DNA of 64,000 nt from Dyella sp. C11 (lineage in GTDB: Bacteria > Pseudomonadota > Gammaproteobacteria > Xanthomonadales > Rhodanobacteraceae), in contig NZ_QAVX01000009.1 of assembly GCF_003121485.1 (NCBI RefSeq), positions 62,001 to 126,000 on the forward strand, in the 5' to 3' direction. How positions within the stretch are numbered: position 1 is the stretch's first letter; each line of letters opens with the position of its first letter. Under the pieces are notes generated by a model that saw only the letters and a program-made list of their open reading frames with translations, did no database searches and had not been told where the DNA came from. Shown here piece by piece: positions 26,033-35,267 of the stretch. The position numbers were made by a program, and so were the translations under genes.

Positions 26033-28021
26033 ATGTTCGAGCGCGTACTCATTGCCAACCGCGGCGAGATTGCCTGCCGCGTCATCCGCACCTGCCGACG
26101 CCTTGGCATCCACACCATTGCCGTGTATTCGGAAGCGGATGCCAACGCCCAGCACGTGCGCCTGGCCGATGAAGCGTGGCCCATCGGCGGCCCGCGCCCC
26201 ACGGAATCCTATCTGCGTGGCGATGTGATTCTCGATGTCGCACGCAGGAGCGGCGCGCAAGCCATCCATCCCGGTTACGGTTTTCTTTCCGAGAACACGG
26301 CGTTTGCCCGCGCATGCAGCGAGGCCGGCATTGTCTTCATCGGCCCGCGCCCGGAAAGCATCGACGCCATGGGTTCCAAGGCAGCGGCCAAGGCGCTGAT
26401 GGAAAAGCACGACGTGCCGCTGGTACCCGGTTACCACGGCGAAGACCAATCCGCCGATGTGCTCGCCGAACAGGCACGCCGCACCGGCTTTCCGCTGATG
26501 ATCAAGGCTGCTGCCGGCGGTGGTGGCAAGGGCATGCGCATCGTTCGCAGCGAAGCGGAATTTGCCGATGCACTGGCCTCCGCGCAGCGTGAGGCGGCCA
26601 GTTCGTTCGGCGACACGCGCGTGATCCTCGAACGCTACGTCGATCATCCGCGCCACATCGAATTCCAGGTGTTCGGCGATACGCAGGGCAACGTCATCCA
26701 CCTCAACGAGCGCGAATGCTCCGCACAGCGCCGGTACCAGAAAGTGCTGGAGGAAACGCCCTCGCCTTTCCTCGACCAGGCACGTCGCACAGCCATGGGC
26801 GCCGCTGCCGTAGCCGCCGCCAAGGCAGTGAATTACGTGGGCGCCGGCACGGTGGAATTCATCGTGGGCCAGGATGGCGAGTTCTTCTTCATGGAGATGA
26901 ACACGCGCCTTCAGGTGGAACATCCCGTCACCGAAGAAACGCTGGGACTGGATCTGGTGGAGGGGCAGCTGCGCGTGGCCGCCGGCCAACCGCTGCCGCT
27001 GGCGCAGGAACAGGTCAAGGCGCACGGTCACGCCATCGAAGTGCGCCTGTATGCCGAAGATCCCGACCAGAACTTCCTGCCCGGCTCCGGCAAGCTGATC
27101 AAGCTGCGCCTGCCCGCACCCTCGCGCCATGTGCGCCTGGACGGTGGCGTGATCGAAGGCGACACGGTCACCATTTTCTACGACCCGATGATCGCCAAGC
27201 TCATCGTGTGGGACGCGGATCGTCCGCAGGCACTGCAACGCCTGCGTGATGCGTTGATGGCCAGCGAAATCGTAGGCCCGAAATCCAACATCGCGTTTCT
27301 CGAACGCTTGTCGCGCCATCCCGTGGTGGTCGAGGCGCGCACCGACACGGGCTACCTGGATCGTCACCTCGACGAATTCCTTGCCGGCGATGCGGCACCG
27401 GAAGCGCACGTGCTGTTTGCCGCAGCCGCAACCGCGTTGATGCACGACGAAAACCACGTAGCGGCGAATGCCGCCGACCCGCATTCACCGTGGGCGCGTG
27501 CCGATGCATGGCGCGTGGGTCACGCCGGCAAGCGCATCGTTGCGCTTTCGTTGCATGGCCAGCGCCATGAAGTGGAAGCCTACGGCCACGATGGCAACTA
27601 CCAGCTTCGTCATGGCGACGCCGCGACGGAAGTGCGAGGCGCACGTCTTGGCGACGACGCATTGAGCGCACGCTTCGACGGCGAAGCGCGACGCACGCCC
27701 GTGCGTACGGATGCCGCGCGCGTGACAGTGCACGATGCCCATGGCAATCGTCATACCTTCGAGCGCGCTGCCGCGTTCGCGTGGGCATCGAAGGAAACTG
27801 CCGGCGGCAATCAGATCGTGGCTCCCATGCCGGGTCGCATCGTCCTGGTGAAGGCCAGCGCCGGTGACACGGTGGAAGAAGGCCAGGAACTGCTGGTGAT
27901 GGAAGCCATGAAGATGGAACTGGCACTCAAAGCACCGCGTGCCGGCACCCTTGCGAGCGTCCACGCCGCGCAGGGCGATTTCGTGGAAGCCGACACGGTG
28001 CTGCTGCGCTTCGCCGATTGA
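26033..28021 (+). CDS. liuD: 3-Methylcrotonyl-CoA carboxylase, alpha (biotin) subunit
   Basis: A 662-residue biotin-dependent carboxylase subunit. The biotin carboxylase part (about 1-450) begins MFERVLIANRGEIACRVIRT and has KAAAGGGGKGMRIV (ATP grasp), ERECSAQRRYQKVLEETPSP and FFFMEMNTRLQVEHPVTEET. A short BT-type bridging domain precedes the C-terminal biotinyl domain, where Lys627 in MEAMKMELALKAP is the biotin site. The size and order match MCC-alpha, which pairs with liuB (13382). The gene is preceded by a REP doublet and is not in an obvious operon with liuB, so the two subunits must be balanced in trans. Confidence 0.93.
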   Translation: MFERVLIANRGEIACRVIRTCRRLGIHTIAVYSEADANAQHVRLADEAWPIGGPRPTESYLRGDVILDVARRSGAQAIHPGYGFLSENTAFARACSEAGIVFIGPRPESIDAMGSKAAAKALMEKHDVPLVPGYHGEDQSADVLAEQARRTGFPLMIKAAAGGGGKGMRIVRSEAEFADALASAQREAASSFGDTRVILERYVDHPRHIEFQVFGDTQGNVIHLNERECSAQRRYQKVLEETPSPFLDQARRTAMGAAAVAAAKAVNYVGAGTVEFIVGQDGEFFFMEMNTRLQVEHPVTEETLGLDLVEGQLRVAAGQPLPLAQEQVKAHGHAIEVRLYAEDPDQNFLPGSGKLIKLRLPAPSRHVRLDGGVIEGDTVTIFYDPMIAKLIVWDADRPQALQRLRDALMASEIVGPKSNIAFLERLSRHPVVVEARTDTGYLDRHLDEFLAGDAAPEAHVLFAAAATALMHDENHVAANAADPHSPWARADAWRVGHAGKRIVALSLHGQRHEVEAYGHDGNYQLRHGDAATEVRGARLGDDALSARFDGEARRTPVRTDAARVTVHDAHGNRHTFERAAAFAWASKETAGGNQIVAPMPGRIVLVKASAGDTVEEGQELLVMEAMKMELALKAPRAGTLASVHAAQGDFVEADTVLLRFAD

Positions 28022-28105
28022 CCGCGGGGCTTGACGCCGCGTCGACAGGACAATGCCGACGCTAGCCCCCATTGTCCGTGCCAGTGCACGGACCGGGGAG
28101 AATCC

Positions 28106-28819
28106 ATGCGTGCATCGTTTCGTTCGCTGCAGCCGACGATGTTGTCCGTGTTCGTCGCCATGACGTTGCTGACCGCCTGCGGCAAGCATCAAGGTGATGA
28201 GGAAGGCGGCGCGCAGGGAAATGGCCAGCCAGACGCCGCAGCGCAGGCGCGGGAAGATGCAGCATCCACCGCAAAATGCGAGGACAACCCGCTGGCGCAG
28301 TCGCTGCCTCCCAAGGAAACCGTCGGCGGACTGCCCTTCCTTCTACGGGATTGCGCATCCGACAGTATTCGCGCCGTTTACGGCACACATGGTGGCAGGC
28401 AAATCGAGATTTCGATGACCGACACCAGCCCGCCGCCGGCCGCCGGCGACCAGGCAGCGCAGCAGGACCTGAATCGGCGCACGCGCGACATGCAGCGCTC
28501 CACCAGCCGCGCGGCGATAGAAATGCTTACCGCCATGACCGACCCCATGCAGACGAGTGCCGATGCTCTGGCTGCCATTGGCGGCCCTGACTACGCTCCG
28601 ATTCTGGTGCCCACGGCCACCAAGGACTCGTTCATCGTCCACGTCACGGCCAAGACGCAGGTGGGCCCTGCTGAAGCCTTGGCGTTGTTCAAGGACCGCT
28701 ACATGGTCACCTTGCAGGCCAGCGACAACGGCAGCGCGCTCACCGGCCTCACGACGCCGCAGGCGCAGGCGCTCTACCTTCCCTTCATCCAGGCGTTCCA
28801 TCCCGAACGCCTGCCCTGA
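28106..28819 (+). CDS. Hypothetical lipoprotein
   Basis: A 237-residue predicted lipoprotein. GGGGAGAATCC precedes the ATG at 28106. The signal peptide ends MTLLTACGKH, with the Cys as lipidation site. The acidic Gly/Gln-rich N-terminus (about 30-60) is followed by a compact domain holding CEDNPLAQSLP and LPFLLRDCASDSIRAVYGTH, with two Cys that may pair, then TSRAAIEMLTAMTDP and FIVHVTAKTQVGPAEALALF. No family recognised. It sits between liuD and liuE; a link with that pathway is not implied by sequence. Confidence 0.68.
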   Translation: MRASFRSLQPTMLSVFVAMTLLTACGKHQGDEEGGAQGNGQPDAAAQAREDAASTAKCEDNPLAQSLPPKETVGGLPFLLRDCASDSIRAVYGTHGGRQIEISMTDTSPPPAAGDQAAQQDLNRRTRDMQRSTSRAAIEMLTAMTDPMQTSADALAAIGGPDYAPILVPTATKDSFIVHVTAKTQVGPAEALALFKDRYMVTLQASDNGSALTGLTTPQAQALYLPFIQAFHPERLP

Positions 28820-28844
28820 GAGGCTTCACAGGCGGGAACGCGCT

Positions 28845-29753
28845 ATGCTGATCGGCATGAGTACGAATCATGTCCGCATTGTCGAAGTTGGCGCGCGCGA
28901 TGGCCTGCAGAATGAAAAGACGCTGCTGCCCGCCGACGTCAAGATCGCCCTGATCGATCGCCTTTCCAGCACCGGCTTGAAGACCATCGAGGCCACCAGC
29001 TTCGTCAGTCCCAAGTGGGTGCCGCAACTGGCCGATGCCGCCGAAGTGTTCCAGGGCATTCGCAAGGTGCCGGGCGTGAGTTATCCCGTGCTGGTGCCCA
29101 ACGAGCAAGGCTACGAGCGGGCACGCGCCGTTGGCGTCAGCGAGATCGCCGTCTTCACCGCGGCATCCGAAGCGTTCAACCGGAAGAACATCAACGCCAG
29201 CATCGATGAGTCCATCGAACGTTTCATCCCCGTGATGAAACGCGCGAAAGACGACGGCGTGAAAGTGCGCGGCTATGTTTCCACCGTACTCGGCTGTCCC
29301 TATCAGGGCGAGGTGCCGGTGAGCGATGTGGTGCGCGTGGCGCGACGCCTGCACGAGGTCGGCTGCTACGAAGTATCGCTGGGCGACACCATTGGCGTGG
29401 GTACGCCTGCCAAGGCACGCGCGATGCTGAAGGCGGTGGCGCAGGAAGTGCCCATGTCCGCGCTGGCAGTGCATTTCCACGATACCTACGGGCAGGCGCT
29501 GGCCAATATCCTGGCGTGCCTTGAAGAAGGCGTGCGCGTAGTCGACAGCGCCGTCTCCGGCACGGGCGGCTGTCCTTATGCCAAGGGCGCCACGGGCAAC
29601 GTGGCCAGCGAAGACGTGGTCTACATGCTGCATGGCCTGGGCATGGAAACGGGTATCGACCTGGACATCCTCGTCGCCACCGGCGCCTGGCTGGCCGGCC
29701 AGTTGCACAAGGAAACGGCCAGCCGCGTGACGCGGGCGCTCACGGCCGCCTGA
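28845..29753 (+). CDS. liuE: Hydroxymethylglutaryl-CoA lyase
   Basis: A 302-residue TIM-barrel lyase that splits HMG-CoA into acetoacetate and acetyl-CoA, the last step of the leucine route. Motifs: EVGARDGLQNEKTLLPADVK (metal and substrate site), TSFVSPKWVPQLADA, AVHFHDTYGQALANIL with metal His residues, and the signature SGTGGCPYAKGATGNVASED carrying the catalytic Cys. Start at 28845 (MLIGMSTNHV) has GGCGGGAA upstream; an in-frame ATG at 28857 lacks one. Weak terminator at 29758. Confidence 0.94.
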   Translation: MLIGMSTNHVRIVEVGARDGLQNEKTLLPADVKIALIDRLSSTGLKTIEATSFVSPKWVPQLADAAEVFQGIRKVPGVSYPVLVPNEQGYERARAVGVSEIAVFTAASEAFNRKNINASIDESIERFIPVMKRAKDDGVKVRGYVSTVLGCPYQGEVPVSDVVRVARRLHEVGCYEVSLGDTIGVGTPAKARAMLKAVAQEVPMSALAVHFHDTYGQALANILACLEEGVRVVDSAVSGTGGCPYAKGATGNVASEDVVYMLHGLGMETGIDLDILVATGAWLAGQLHKETASRVTRALTAA

Positions 29754-29757
29754 GCGC

Positions 29758-29784
29758 AAAGCGGGCGCTGACCTCGCCCGTTTT
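29758..29784 (+). terminator. Probable terminator of liuE
   Basis: CGGGCG (29762-29767) and CGCCCG (29775-29780) pair across a 7-nt loop, followed by TTTT. It starts within a few bases of the liuE stop codon. A short stem. Confidence 0.6.
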
Positions 29785-29898
29785 CATTCCCGTCGGGCCC
29801 GGGTTCGTCGGCTTGGTGGCGGTTTCGTCGAAAAGCGCGCGCCAGCTTCGATAGGGCTGGGTATTCTCCGTCGCATCCAAGCCAAGGATGCTGCCACC

Positions 29899-31152
29899 AT
29901 GAAGAGCGTTTTCTTCGTCGCCCGTCTCGTTGTTTTCTGGTTCTTCGTGCTGCTGTTCGCGGCCATCTTGATTGCGCACACGCCGCCGTTCGAGTACCGC
30001 GACACGGGCAGCATGTTTGTCCTGCTGATCTTCATCGCACTCGTGCTGGTGGTGACCAGCGCGGTCTCGCACCTGCGGCGCGTGCGGCTTATCGCCGGCC
30101 ATATCGACGACAGCACCATCGGCAACCGCCAGCGTCGGCAGATCGAGATTCCCTTCGAAGCCGGCGAGGCGTTCGACCTGCTCGACGCAGCCGTGCGAGA
30201 ACTGCCCCGCAGCGAAGACATCGAAAGCGCACGCGACAGCCTGCAGATTCGCGCCAAGGTGAAGCGTCCACTGACCTACGGCCGGCAGCTGGGCAGGCTC
30301 GATCCATCCACGTGGTTCGGCCACCTGCGCAATCAGATTTTTGCGACGGTGACACCAGGCGAAGGCATCGGCAGCGTTACGCTGGTGTGCGAACCGGAAC
30401 TGGGCGCATGGAGTGACTGGTTCCGCGTGGATGACGGCACCAACCTGGAAAACGCCGAAGCCATTACGCGTGCCATTACCCGGCGCATTGCCGAAAAGCG
30501 TCGCAACGAGCAGATGCGCGCCCAGCAGACGGAACGCGAGAAAGAACGCACGGTGGCCCGCCTCAACCTGTTGCATGCCCAGGTGGAACCGCACTTCCTC
30601 TACAACACGCTGGCGAGCGCGCAATACCTGACGCGCAGCGATCCGGCACAGGCCGACCAGATGCTGGGTCACCTGATCCACTACCTGCGCCACTCCCTGC
30701 CCTTGCGCGACGACACCTTGTCCACCCTGGGCGACGAACTGGAACGCACCCGCGCCTACCTGGAAATCATGCGACTGCGCATGGGACCACGTCTGTCGCT
30801 GCAGCTCGACGTACCCGACGTACTGCGTGCCATGCCCATGCCGCCGATGATGCTGCAGACGCTGGTGGAAAACGCCATCAAGCACGGCCTGGAGCCCAAG
30901 CCCGGCGGCGGCACGATCTGGATTCTTGCGCGACGCGACGACGATGCGGTGTCCATCACCGTTGCCGACGACGGACGCGGTTTCAGCGAAGCGGGCGGCG
31001 GTACCGGTATCGGCCTGAAGAACGTGCGCGAACGCCTGCGCCTGATCTACGGCACCGACGCCTTGCTGTCGGTGGTAGGCAACGTGCCCGAGGGCGTGGC
31101 CGCCACCATCACCATCCCCATGCACAACGACACCACGAGTGACGCATCGTGA
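29899..31152 (+). CDS. LytS/YehU-type sensor histidine kinase
   Basis: A 417-residue membrane sensor kinase. Two N-terminal helices (about residues 5-27 and 38-57) flank a short periplasmic loop. A cytoplasmic region of about 130 residues follows, then the His_kinase domain with the phospho-accepting His in LHAQVEPHFLYNTLASAQYL, and an HATPase domain with LVENAIKHGLEPKPGGGTIW, VADDGRGFSEAGGGTGIGLK and NVRERLRLIYG. Its stop overlaps the LytTR regulator by 4 bp. The sensory loop is small, so a membrane-embedded or cytosolic signal is likely. Target genes unknown. Confidence 0.9.
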   Translation: MKSVFFVARLVVFWFFVLLFAAILIAHTPPFEYRDTGSMFVLLIFIALVLVVTSAVSHLRRVRLIAGHIDDSTIGNRQRRQIEIPFEAGEAFDLLDAAVRELPRSEDIESARDSLQIRAKVKRPLTYGRQLGRLDPSTWFGHLRNQIFATVTPGEGIGSVTLVCEPELGAWSDWFRVDDGTNLENAEAITRAITRRIAEKRRNEQMRAQQTEREKERTVARLNLLHAQVEPHFLYNTLASAQYLTRSDPAQADQMLGHLIHYLRHSLPLRDDTLSTLGDELERTRAYLEIMRLRMGPRLSLQLDVPDVLRAMPMPPMMLQTLVENAIKHGLEPKPGGGTIWILARRDDDAVSITVADDGRGFSEAGGGTGIGLKNVRERLRLIYGTDALLSVVGNVPEGVAATITIPMHNDTTSDAS

Positions 31153-31913
31153 CCACCGCGATCATTGCCGAAGACGAAGCCCTGTTGCGCCAGGCGTTGA
31201 GCGATCTGCTCGCCCGTGTCTGGCCCGACCTGGAAGTGCTGGCCGAATGCGAGGACGGCGCCAGCGCGCTTGAAGCCATCAGCGAGCAGAAGCCCGACGT
31301 GGCCTTCCTGGATATCCGCATGCCCGGCCTCAACGGTCTTGAAGTCGCCGCCGCAACGGCCGAAGCCAGCCCGGGCACGCAAGTGGTGTTCACCACGGCC
31401 TACGACCAGTACGCCATCGATGCGTTCGAGCGCGGTGCCGTGGACTACCTGCTCAAGCCGATCAACGAAGAAAGGCTGACAGCAACCATGCAGCGGCTGC
31501 AGACACGCGCCGCTTCGCGCGTCACCGATGCCGCCGCACTTTCCCAGCTGCTGCGCGAGATGGTGCTGAACCCGGGGCCGCGCGCCGAGCCGCTGACGTG
31601 GATTACCGCCAGCAATGGCCGCGAAACACGCCTGATCATGGTCGATGACGTCGCTTACTTCCGCGCCGACAACAAATACACCGTCGCCATGACCGCCGAA
31701 GGCGAGGCGCTGCTGCGCACGCCCATCCGCGAACTGGCCGCCGTGCTCGATCCGAACGTGTTCAAGCAGATTCACCGTTCCACCATCGTCAACCTGCGTG
31801 CCGTGGCGTCCGTCGTCCGCGACGACACGGGCAAGGGCACGCTGCGGCTCAAGCAGCGGCCGGAAACGCTGGTGGTCAGCCAGCCTTTCATGACCCTGTT
31901 CCGAAACATGTAA
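31149..31913 (+). CDS. LytTR-family response regulator
   Basis: A 254-residue response regulator. The receiver domain (1-120) has acidic residues EDEALLRQ, the phospho-Asp in VAFLDIRMPGLNGLE, and the conserved Thr and Lys in VVFTTAYDQYAIDAF and DYLLKPINEERL. The C-terminal LytTR DNA-binding domain (about 150-254) shows DDVAYFRADNKYTVAMTAEG, LRTPIRELAAVLDPNVFKQI and HRSTIVNLRAVASV. It is coupled to the LytS-type kinase by a 4-bp overlap. No LytTR target repeat was identified in this window. Confidence 0.92.
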   Translation: MTTAIIAEDEALLRQALSDLLARVWPDLEVLAECEDGASALEAISEQKPDVAFLDIRMPGLNGLEVAAATAEASPGTQVVFTTAYDQYAIDAFERGAVDYLLKPINEERLTATMQRLQTRAASRVTDAAALSQLLREMVLNPGPRAEPLTWITASNGRETRLIMVDDVAYFRADNKYTVAMTAEGEALLRTPIRELAAVLDPNVFKQIHRSTIVNLRAVASVVRDDTGKGTLRLKQRPETLVVSQPFMTLFRNM

Positions 31914-31951
31914 CGGAGACATTCCGCCACCAAGAATCACAAGAGGTCGCC

Positions 31952-32326
31952 ATGGAAAAGCTGATTCTTCTGTTTCACTTGTTGTTGTCGCTTACGGGCT
32001 TCGAACCGGTGCGCACGGTCGTTACGCATGAACTCGCCAATGGCCGCGACCTGATCTACAGCACCATCCAGATCAGCGGCGAACTGGCCACGTTCCGTTG
32101 CCTGCGCAGCCAGAGCGGCCTGTGCCACTACACCCTGCTGCCGGGCTCATGTGGCACACGCAGCGTGGATTGCGAACCGCCCATCACCGTCTTCACCATG
32201 CGGCAGGGCGATACGCTGTTGCTGACGCGCCTGCCGGAAGACTTCGCCAGCTGCGTCACCGCGACGCCTGCCGCCGACAACGCCTGTGCCCGGCAATTGG
32301 CACAAACCGGACACGCTACTCCCTGA
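31952..32326 (+). CDS. Small Cys-containing exported hypothetical protein
   Basis: A 124-residue protein with a hydrophobic N-terminus (MEKLILLFHLLLSLTGFEPV) that could be a signal peptide or anchor. The rest carries six cysteines, among them RCLRSQSGLCHYTLLPGSCG, SVDCEPP and ASCVTATPAADNACARQL, an even number that suits disulfide bonds in the periplasm. No family recognised. AAGAGGTCGCC precedes the ATG. It lies 38 nt downstream of the response regulator gene and may be co-transcribed with it. Confidence 0.62.
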   Translation: MEKLILLFHLLLSLTGFEPVRTVVTHELANGRDLIYSTIQISGELATFRCLRSQSGLCHYTLLPGSCGTRSVDCEPPITVFTMRQGDTLLLTRLPEDFASCVTATPAADNACARQLAQTGHATP

Positions 32327-32392
32327 AACGTCCTATCGCGGCATCCTGCCGCGGCTCGCTAGAATCGGACGCATCGATGGCGGGAGTACACG

Positions 32393-33712
32393 ATGCGGTG
32401 GAAGCGACATAAAGCCTGGACGGCCCTGCTCATGGCCCTGATGGTGACGGGTGCCTCAGCGACCGCTGCCGTGCCGGCCAAGGGCGACGTGCTGCTGGCG
32501 CCTGAGCGCATATGGACCGCCGACGGCGACACGGCCCACACCGGCTGGGAAGTGCTGGTGCACGACGGCACCATCGCTGCCGTGGGGCCCGCCGGCAGCA
32601 TCCAGGCACCTGCCGGTGCCCAGCGCATCGCATTGCCGGGCGCCACGCTCACGCCGGGCCTGATCGATCTTCACTCGCACGTGTTCCTGCACCCGTACAA
32701 CGAGACGCTGTGGAACGACCAGGTGCTGAAGGAGCCGCAGGACTACCGCACGCTGGAAGCCGCCGCCCATGCCCGCGCCACCCTGCTCGCCGGGTTCACC
32801 ACCCTGCGCGACCTGGGCACCGAAGGCGCAGGCTATGCCGATGTCTCCATCAAGCGGGCCATCGATGAAGGCATGATCCCCGGCCCGCGCATGTTCGTCG
32901 CCACCCGCGCCATCGTGGCCACCGCCAGCTACGGCCCCGGGCCGCGCGGCTTTCGTCCGGACATGGACCTGCCCAGCGGCGCGCAGGAAATCAGCGGCGT
33001 GGACGAAGCCATTCGCGCCACCCGCGAACAGGCGGGACACGGTGCCGACTGGATCAAGCTCTACGCCGACTATCGCGTGGGCACCGACGGCAGCACGCAA
33101 CCCACGCTGTCGCTGGCCGAGATGAAGGCCATCGTGGATACCGCCCATCTGTCCGGGCGTCCGGTCGCCGCTCACGCATCCAGCGACGAAGGCGTACGCC
33201 TTGCGGTGGAAGCGGGTGTGGACAGCATCGAGCATGGGTATGGCGCCAGCGAAGCCACGTTCCGTCTGCTGAAGCAGCATGGCACCGCGTACGAACCCAC
33301 GCTCACCGCGGTGGAGTCCACGGCGCAGTATTTCGAACACTACGTGCCCGGCCAAAGCGCACCCACTGCCCGCATGAAAGACGCCGAACGCGCTTTTCGC
33401 ACCGCACTCAAACTCGGCGTGATCATCGGCAACGGCAGCGACGTGGGCGTATTCACCCACGGTGACAACTGGCGCGAACCGGCCAACATGGTGCGCGACG
33501 GCATGACACCGCCGCAGGCACTGCACGCCGCCACCAACGTGGCCGCGCGCATTCTTCGCCAGCAGCAGAATTTCGGGCGCATTGCGCCGGGCATGCACGC
33601 GGATCTCGCGGCGTTCACCGGCGACCCCAGCACGCATATCGACGACCTGCAGCATCCCGTCTTCGTGATGAAGGACGGCACCGTTTACCGCACGCCACAA
33701 AGCACGCCATGA
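32393..33712 (+). CDS. Exported amidohydrolase (imidazolonepropionase/prolidase-like)
   Basis: A 439-residue metal-dependent amidohydrolase with a signal peptide (about 8-26). The metal-binding segment is PGLIDLHSHVFLHPYNETLW, followed by LAGFTTLRDLGTEGAGYADV. A His in RPVAAHASSDEGVRLAVEAG and another in SIEHGYGAS supply further ligands, and NGSDVGVFTHG has the final Asp. This matches the subfamily that includes Xaa-Pro dipeptidase-like and other secreted aminoacyl hydrolases, probably with a binuclear zinc site in the periplasm. The gene overlaps the next by 4 bp (ATGA), beginning a run of coupled genes. Confidence 0.83.
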   Translation: MRWKRHKAWTALLMALMVTGASATAAVPAKGDVLLAPERIWTADGDTAHTGWEVLVHDGTIAAVGPAGSIQAPAGAQRIALPGATLTPGLIDLHSHVFLHPYNETLWNDQVLKEPQDYRTLEAAAHARATLLAGFTTLRDLGTEGAGYADVSIKRAIDEGMIPGPRMFVATRAIVATASYGPGPRGFRPDMDLPSGAQEISGVDEAIRATREQAGHGADWIKLYADYRVGTDGSTQPTLSLAEMKAIVDTAHLSGRPVAAHASSDEGVRLAVEAGVDSIEHGYGASEATFRLLKQHGTAYEPTLTAVESTAQYFEHYVPGQSAPTARMKDAERAFRTALKLGVIIGNGSDVGVFTHGDNWREPANMVRDGMTPPQALHAATNVAARILRQQQNFGRIAPGMHADLAAFTGDPSTHIDDLQHPVFVMKDGTVYRTPQSTP

Positions 33713-34194
33713 CTGACGCACTGATTCGCCCCATCGAAGCGCGCGACAATCCCGTTGTCGCACAGATCATCCGCACCGTGATGCCCGAATTCGGCGCAGA
33801 CGGCCCGGGCTTTGCCATCCACGATGCCGAAGTGGACACCATGTACGAGGCCTACGCGCGCCCACGCAGCGCCTACTTCGTGGTGGAGCGCGACGGCAAG
33901 GTGATCGGTGGCGGCGGCATGGCGCCACTGGAGGGCGGCGAAAGCGACGTGTGCGAGCTGCGCAAAATGTATTTCCTGCCCGAAGCCCGCGGCATCGGTG
34001 CCGGCAGCGCCATGATGCTTCGCTGCCTCGACGCCGCGCGCGAACACGGGTTCCGTCGCTGCTACCTCGAAACACTGACCGGCATGGACGCAGCGCAAAC
34101 GCTGTATCGCCGCCACGGCTTTCGCACCATCGATGCACCCATGGGCGGTACGGGGCATTTCAGCTGTGACCAGTTCTACATGCGCGACCTGTAA
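33709..34194 (+). CDS. GNAT-family N-acetyltransferase
   Basis: A 161-residue acetyltransferase. TDALIRPIEARDNPVVAQII is the first strand and helix; YFVVERDGKVIGGGGMAPLE is the central sheet; LRKMYFLPEARGIGAGSAMM is acetyl-CoA motif A with the R/Q-x-x-G-x-G/A form, followed by YLETLTGMDAAQTLYRRHGF and the tail. The acceptor is not predictable. It overlaps the amidohydrolase by 4 bp and lies 9 nt before the YdeI-like gene. Confidence 0.87.
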   Translation: MTDALIRPIEARDNPVVAQIIRTVMPEFGADGPGFAIHDAEVDTMYEAYARPRSAYFVVERDGKVIGGGGMAPLEGGESDVCELRKMYFLPEARGIGAGSAMMLRCLDAAREHGFRRCYLETLTGMDAAQTLYRRHGFRTIDAPMGGTGHFSCDQFYMRDL

Positions 34195-34203
34195 GAGAAG
34201 CCC

Positions 34204-34806
34204 ATGGCCAGCCACGATCCACGCATCGACGACTACATCGCCCACGCCGCGCCCTTCGCGCAGCCGGTCCTGGAACACCTGCGTGACCTCGTCCACGAGG
34301 TCTGCCCCGAGGTGGAAGAGGACGTCAAGTGGAGCATGCCGTTCTTCATCTACAAGAACACGCCGTTGTGCTCGATGGCGTCGTTCAAAAGCCACTGCTC
34401 GTTCGGCTTCTGGCGCTACAGGGAATTGGCCGGCGACAAGGATGCCGAAGGCATGGGCCAGTTCGGCAAGCTCACATCGCTGAAGGACCTGCCGCCCAAC
34501 CGCATCCTCATCGAGCTCATTCGCAAGGCCATGGCGCTGAACAAGAGCGGCGCGCGGACAAGGCGAGCCCGTGCGGCCGCCAAGTCCGCGCCCGTGCTGC
34601 CCGAGGACTTCGCCGCCCTGCTCGTCTCCCGGCCGCATGCCGCGGCACGAAAAACGTATGAAGCCTTTCCACCAGGCGCCAAACGCGAGTACGTGGATTG
34701 GATCAACGAAGCGAAAACCGACGCCACCCGGCAGAAGCGCATGGCCACCGCGCTGGAATGGCTGGCGGAAGGCAAGCGCCGGAACTGGAAATACGAATCA
34801 TGCTGA
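34204..34806 (+). CDS. YdeI/DUF1801-family protein
   Basis: A 200-residue protein. The N-terminal DUF1801 domain (about 8-115) reads HLRDLVHEVCPEVEEDVKWS, MPFFIYKNTPLCSMASFKSH and CSFGFWRYRELAGDKDAEGM. The C-terminal OmdA-type module has LPEDFAALLVSRPHAAARKT, YEAFPPGAKREYVDWINEAK and RMATALEWLAEGKRRNWKYE. Proteins of this double type are common in soil bacteria; their function is unknown. It overlaps the next GNAT gene by 7 bp. AGAAGCCC precedes the ATG. Confidence 0.83.
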   Translation: MASHDPRIDDYIAHAAPFAQPVLEHLRDLVHEVCPEVEEDVKWSMPFFIYKNTPLCSMASFKSHCSFGFWRYRELAGDKDAEGMGQFGKLTSLKDLPPNRILIELIRKAMALNKSGARTRRARAAAKSAPVLPEDFAALLVSRPHAAARKTYEAFPPGAKREYVDWINEAKTDATRQKRMATALEWLAEGKRRNWKYESC

Positions 34807-35267
34807 AGGCGCCGGTACTGCATTTCGAGGTGGACGATCCGTCATCACTCGACGTGTCGCCGCTGATTCGCGAATTGGACGGCTATCTTGCCGAGCTCTA
34901 TCCCACCGGCAATATCCGTCCGGTACCCGCCGAAGAATTGAAGCAGCCCAACGTCACCTTCCTCACCGCACGCGTCGACGGCACACCCGTCGCCTGCGGC
35001 GCCTTCGTGCGCCATGACGACTACGTGGAGGTGAAGCGCATGTACGTGCTGCCGGCCTGCCGCGGCCTTGGCCTGGGCAAGCAGTTGCTGGAAGCGCTGG
35101 AGACTGAAATTGTCCGTGCAGGCGGCGCGCTCGTGCGCCTGGAAACCGGCACGGCACAAACGGAAGCCTTGGAACTCTACGAGCGCGCCGGTTATCGTCG
35201 CTGCCCGCCCTTCGGCGAACACCGCGCCAACCCGCGCAGCATCTGCATGGAGAAACCGCTCCCATGA
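34800..35267 (+). CDS. GNAT-family N-acetyltransferase
   Basis: A 155-residue acetyltransferase. Start at 34800 inside the preceding gene (MLKAPVLHFEVDDPSSL); an upstream extension is rejected. VTFLTARVDGTPVACGAFVR is the central sheet and VKRMYVLPACRGLGLGKQLL is motif A for acetyl-CoA. LVRLETGTAQTEALELYERA and GYRRCPPFGEHRANPRSICM close the domain. Second of three GNAT proteins in this run; it is not closely similar to the other two. Overlaps the next gene by 4 bp. Confidence 0.87.
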   Translation: MLKAPVLHFEVDDPSSLDVSPLIRELDGYLAELYPTGNIRPVPAEELKQPNVTFLTARVDGTPVACGAFVRHDDYVEVKRMYVLPACRGLGLGKQLLEALETEIVRAGGALVRLETGTAQTEALELYERAGYRRCPPFGEHRANPRSICMEKPLP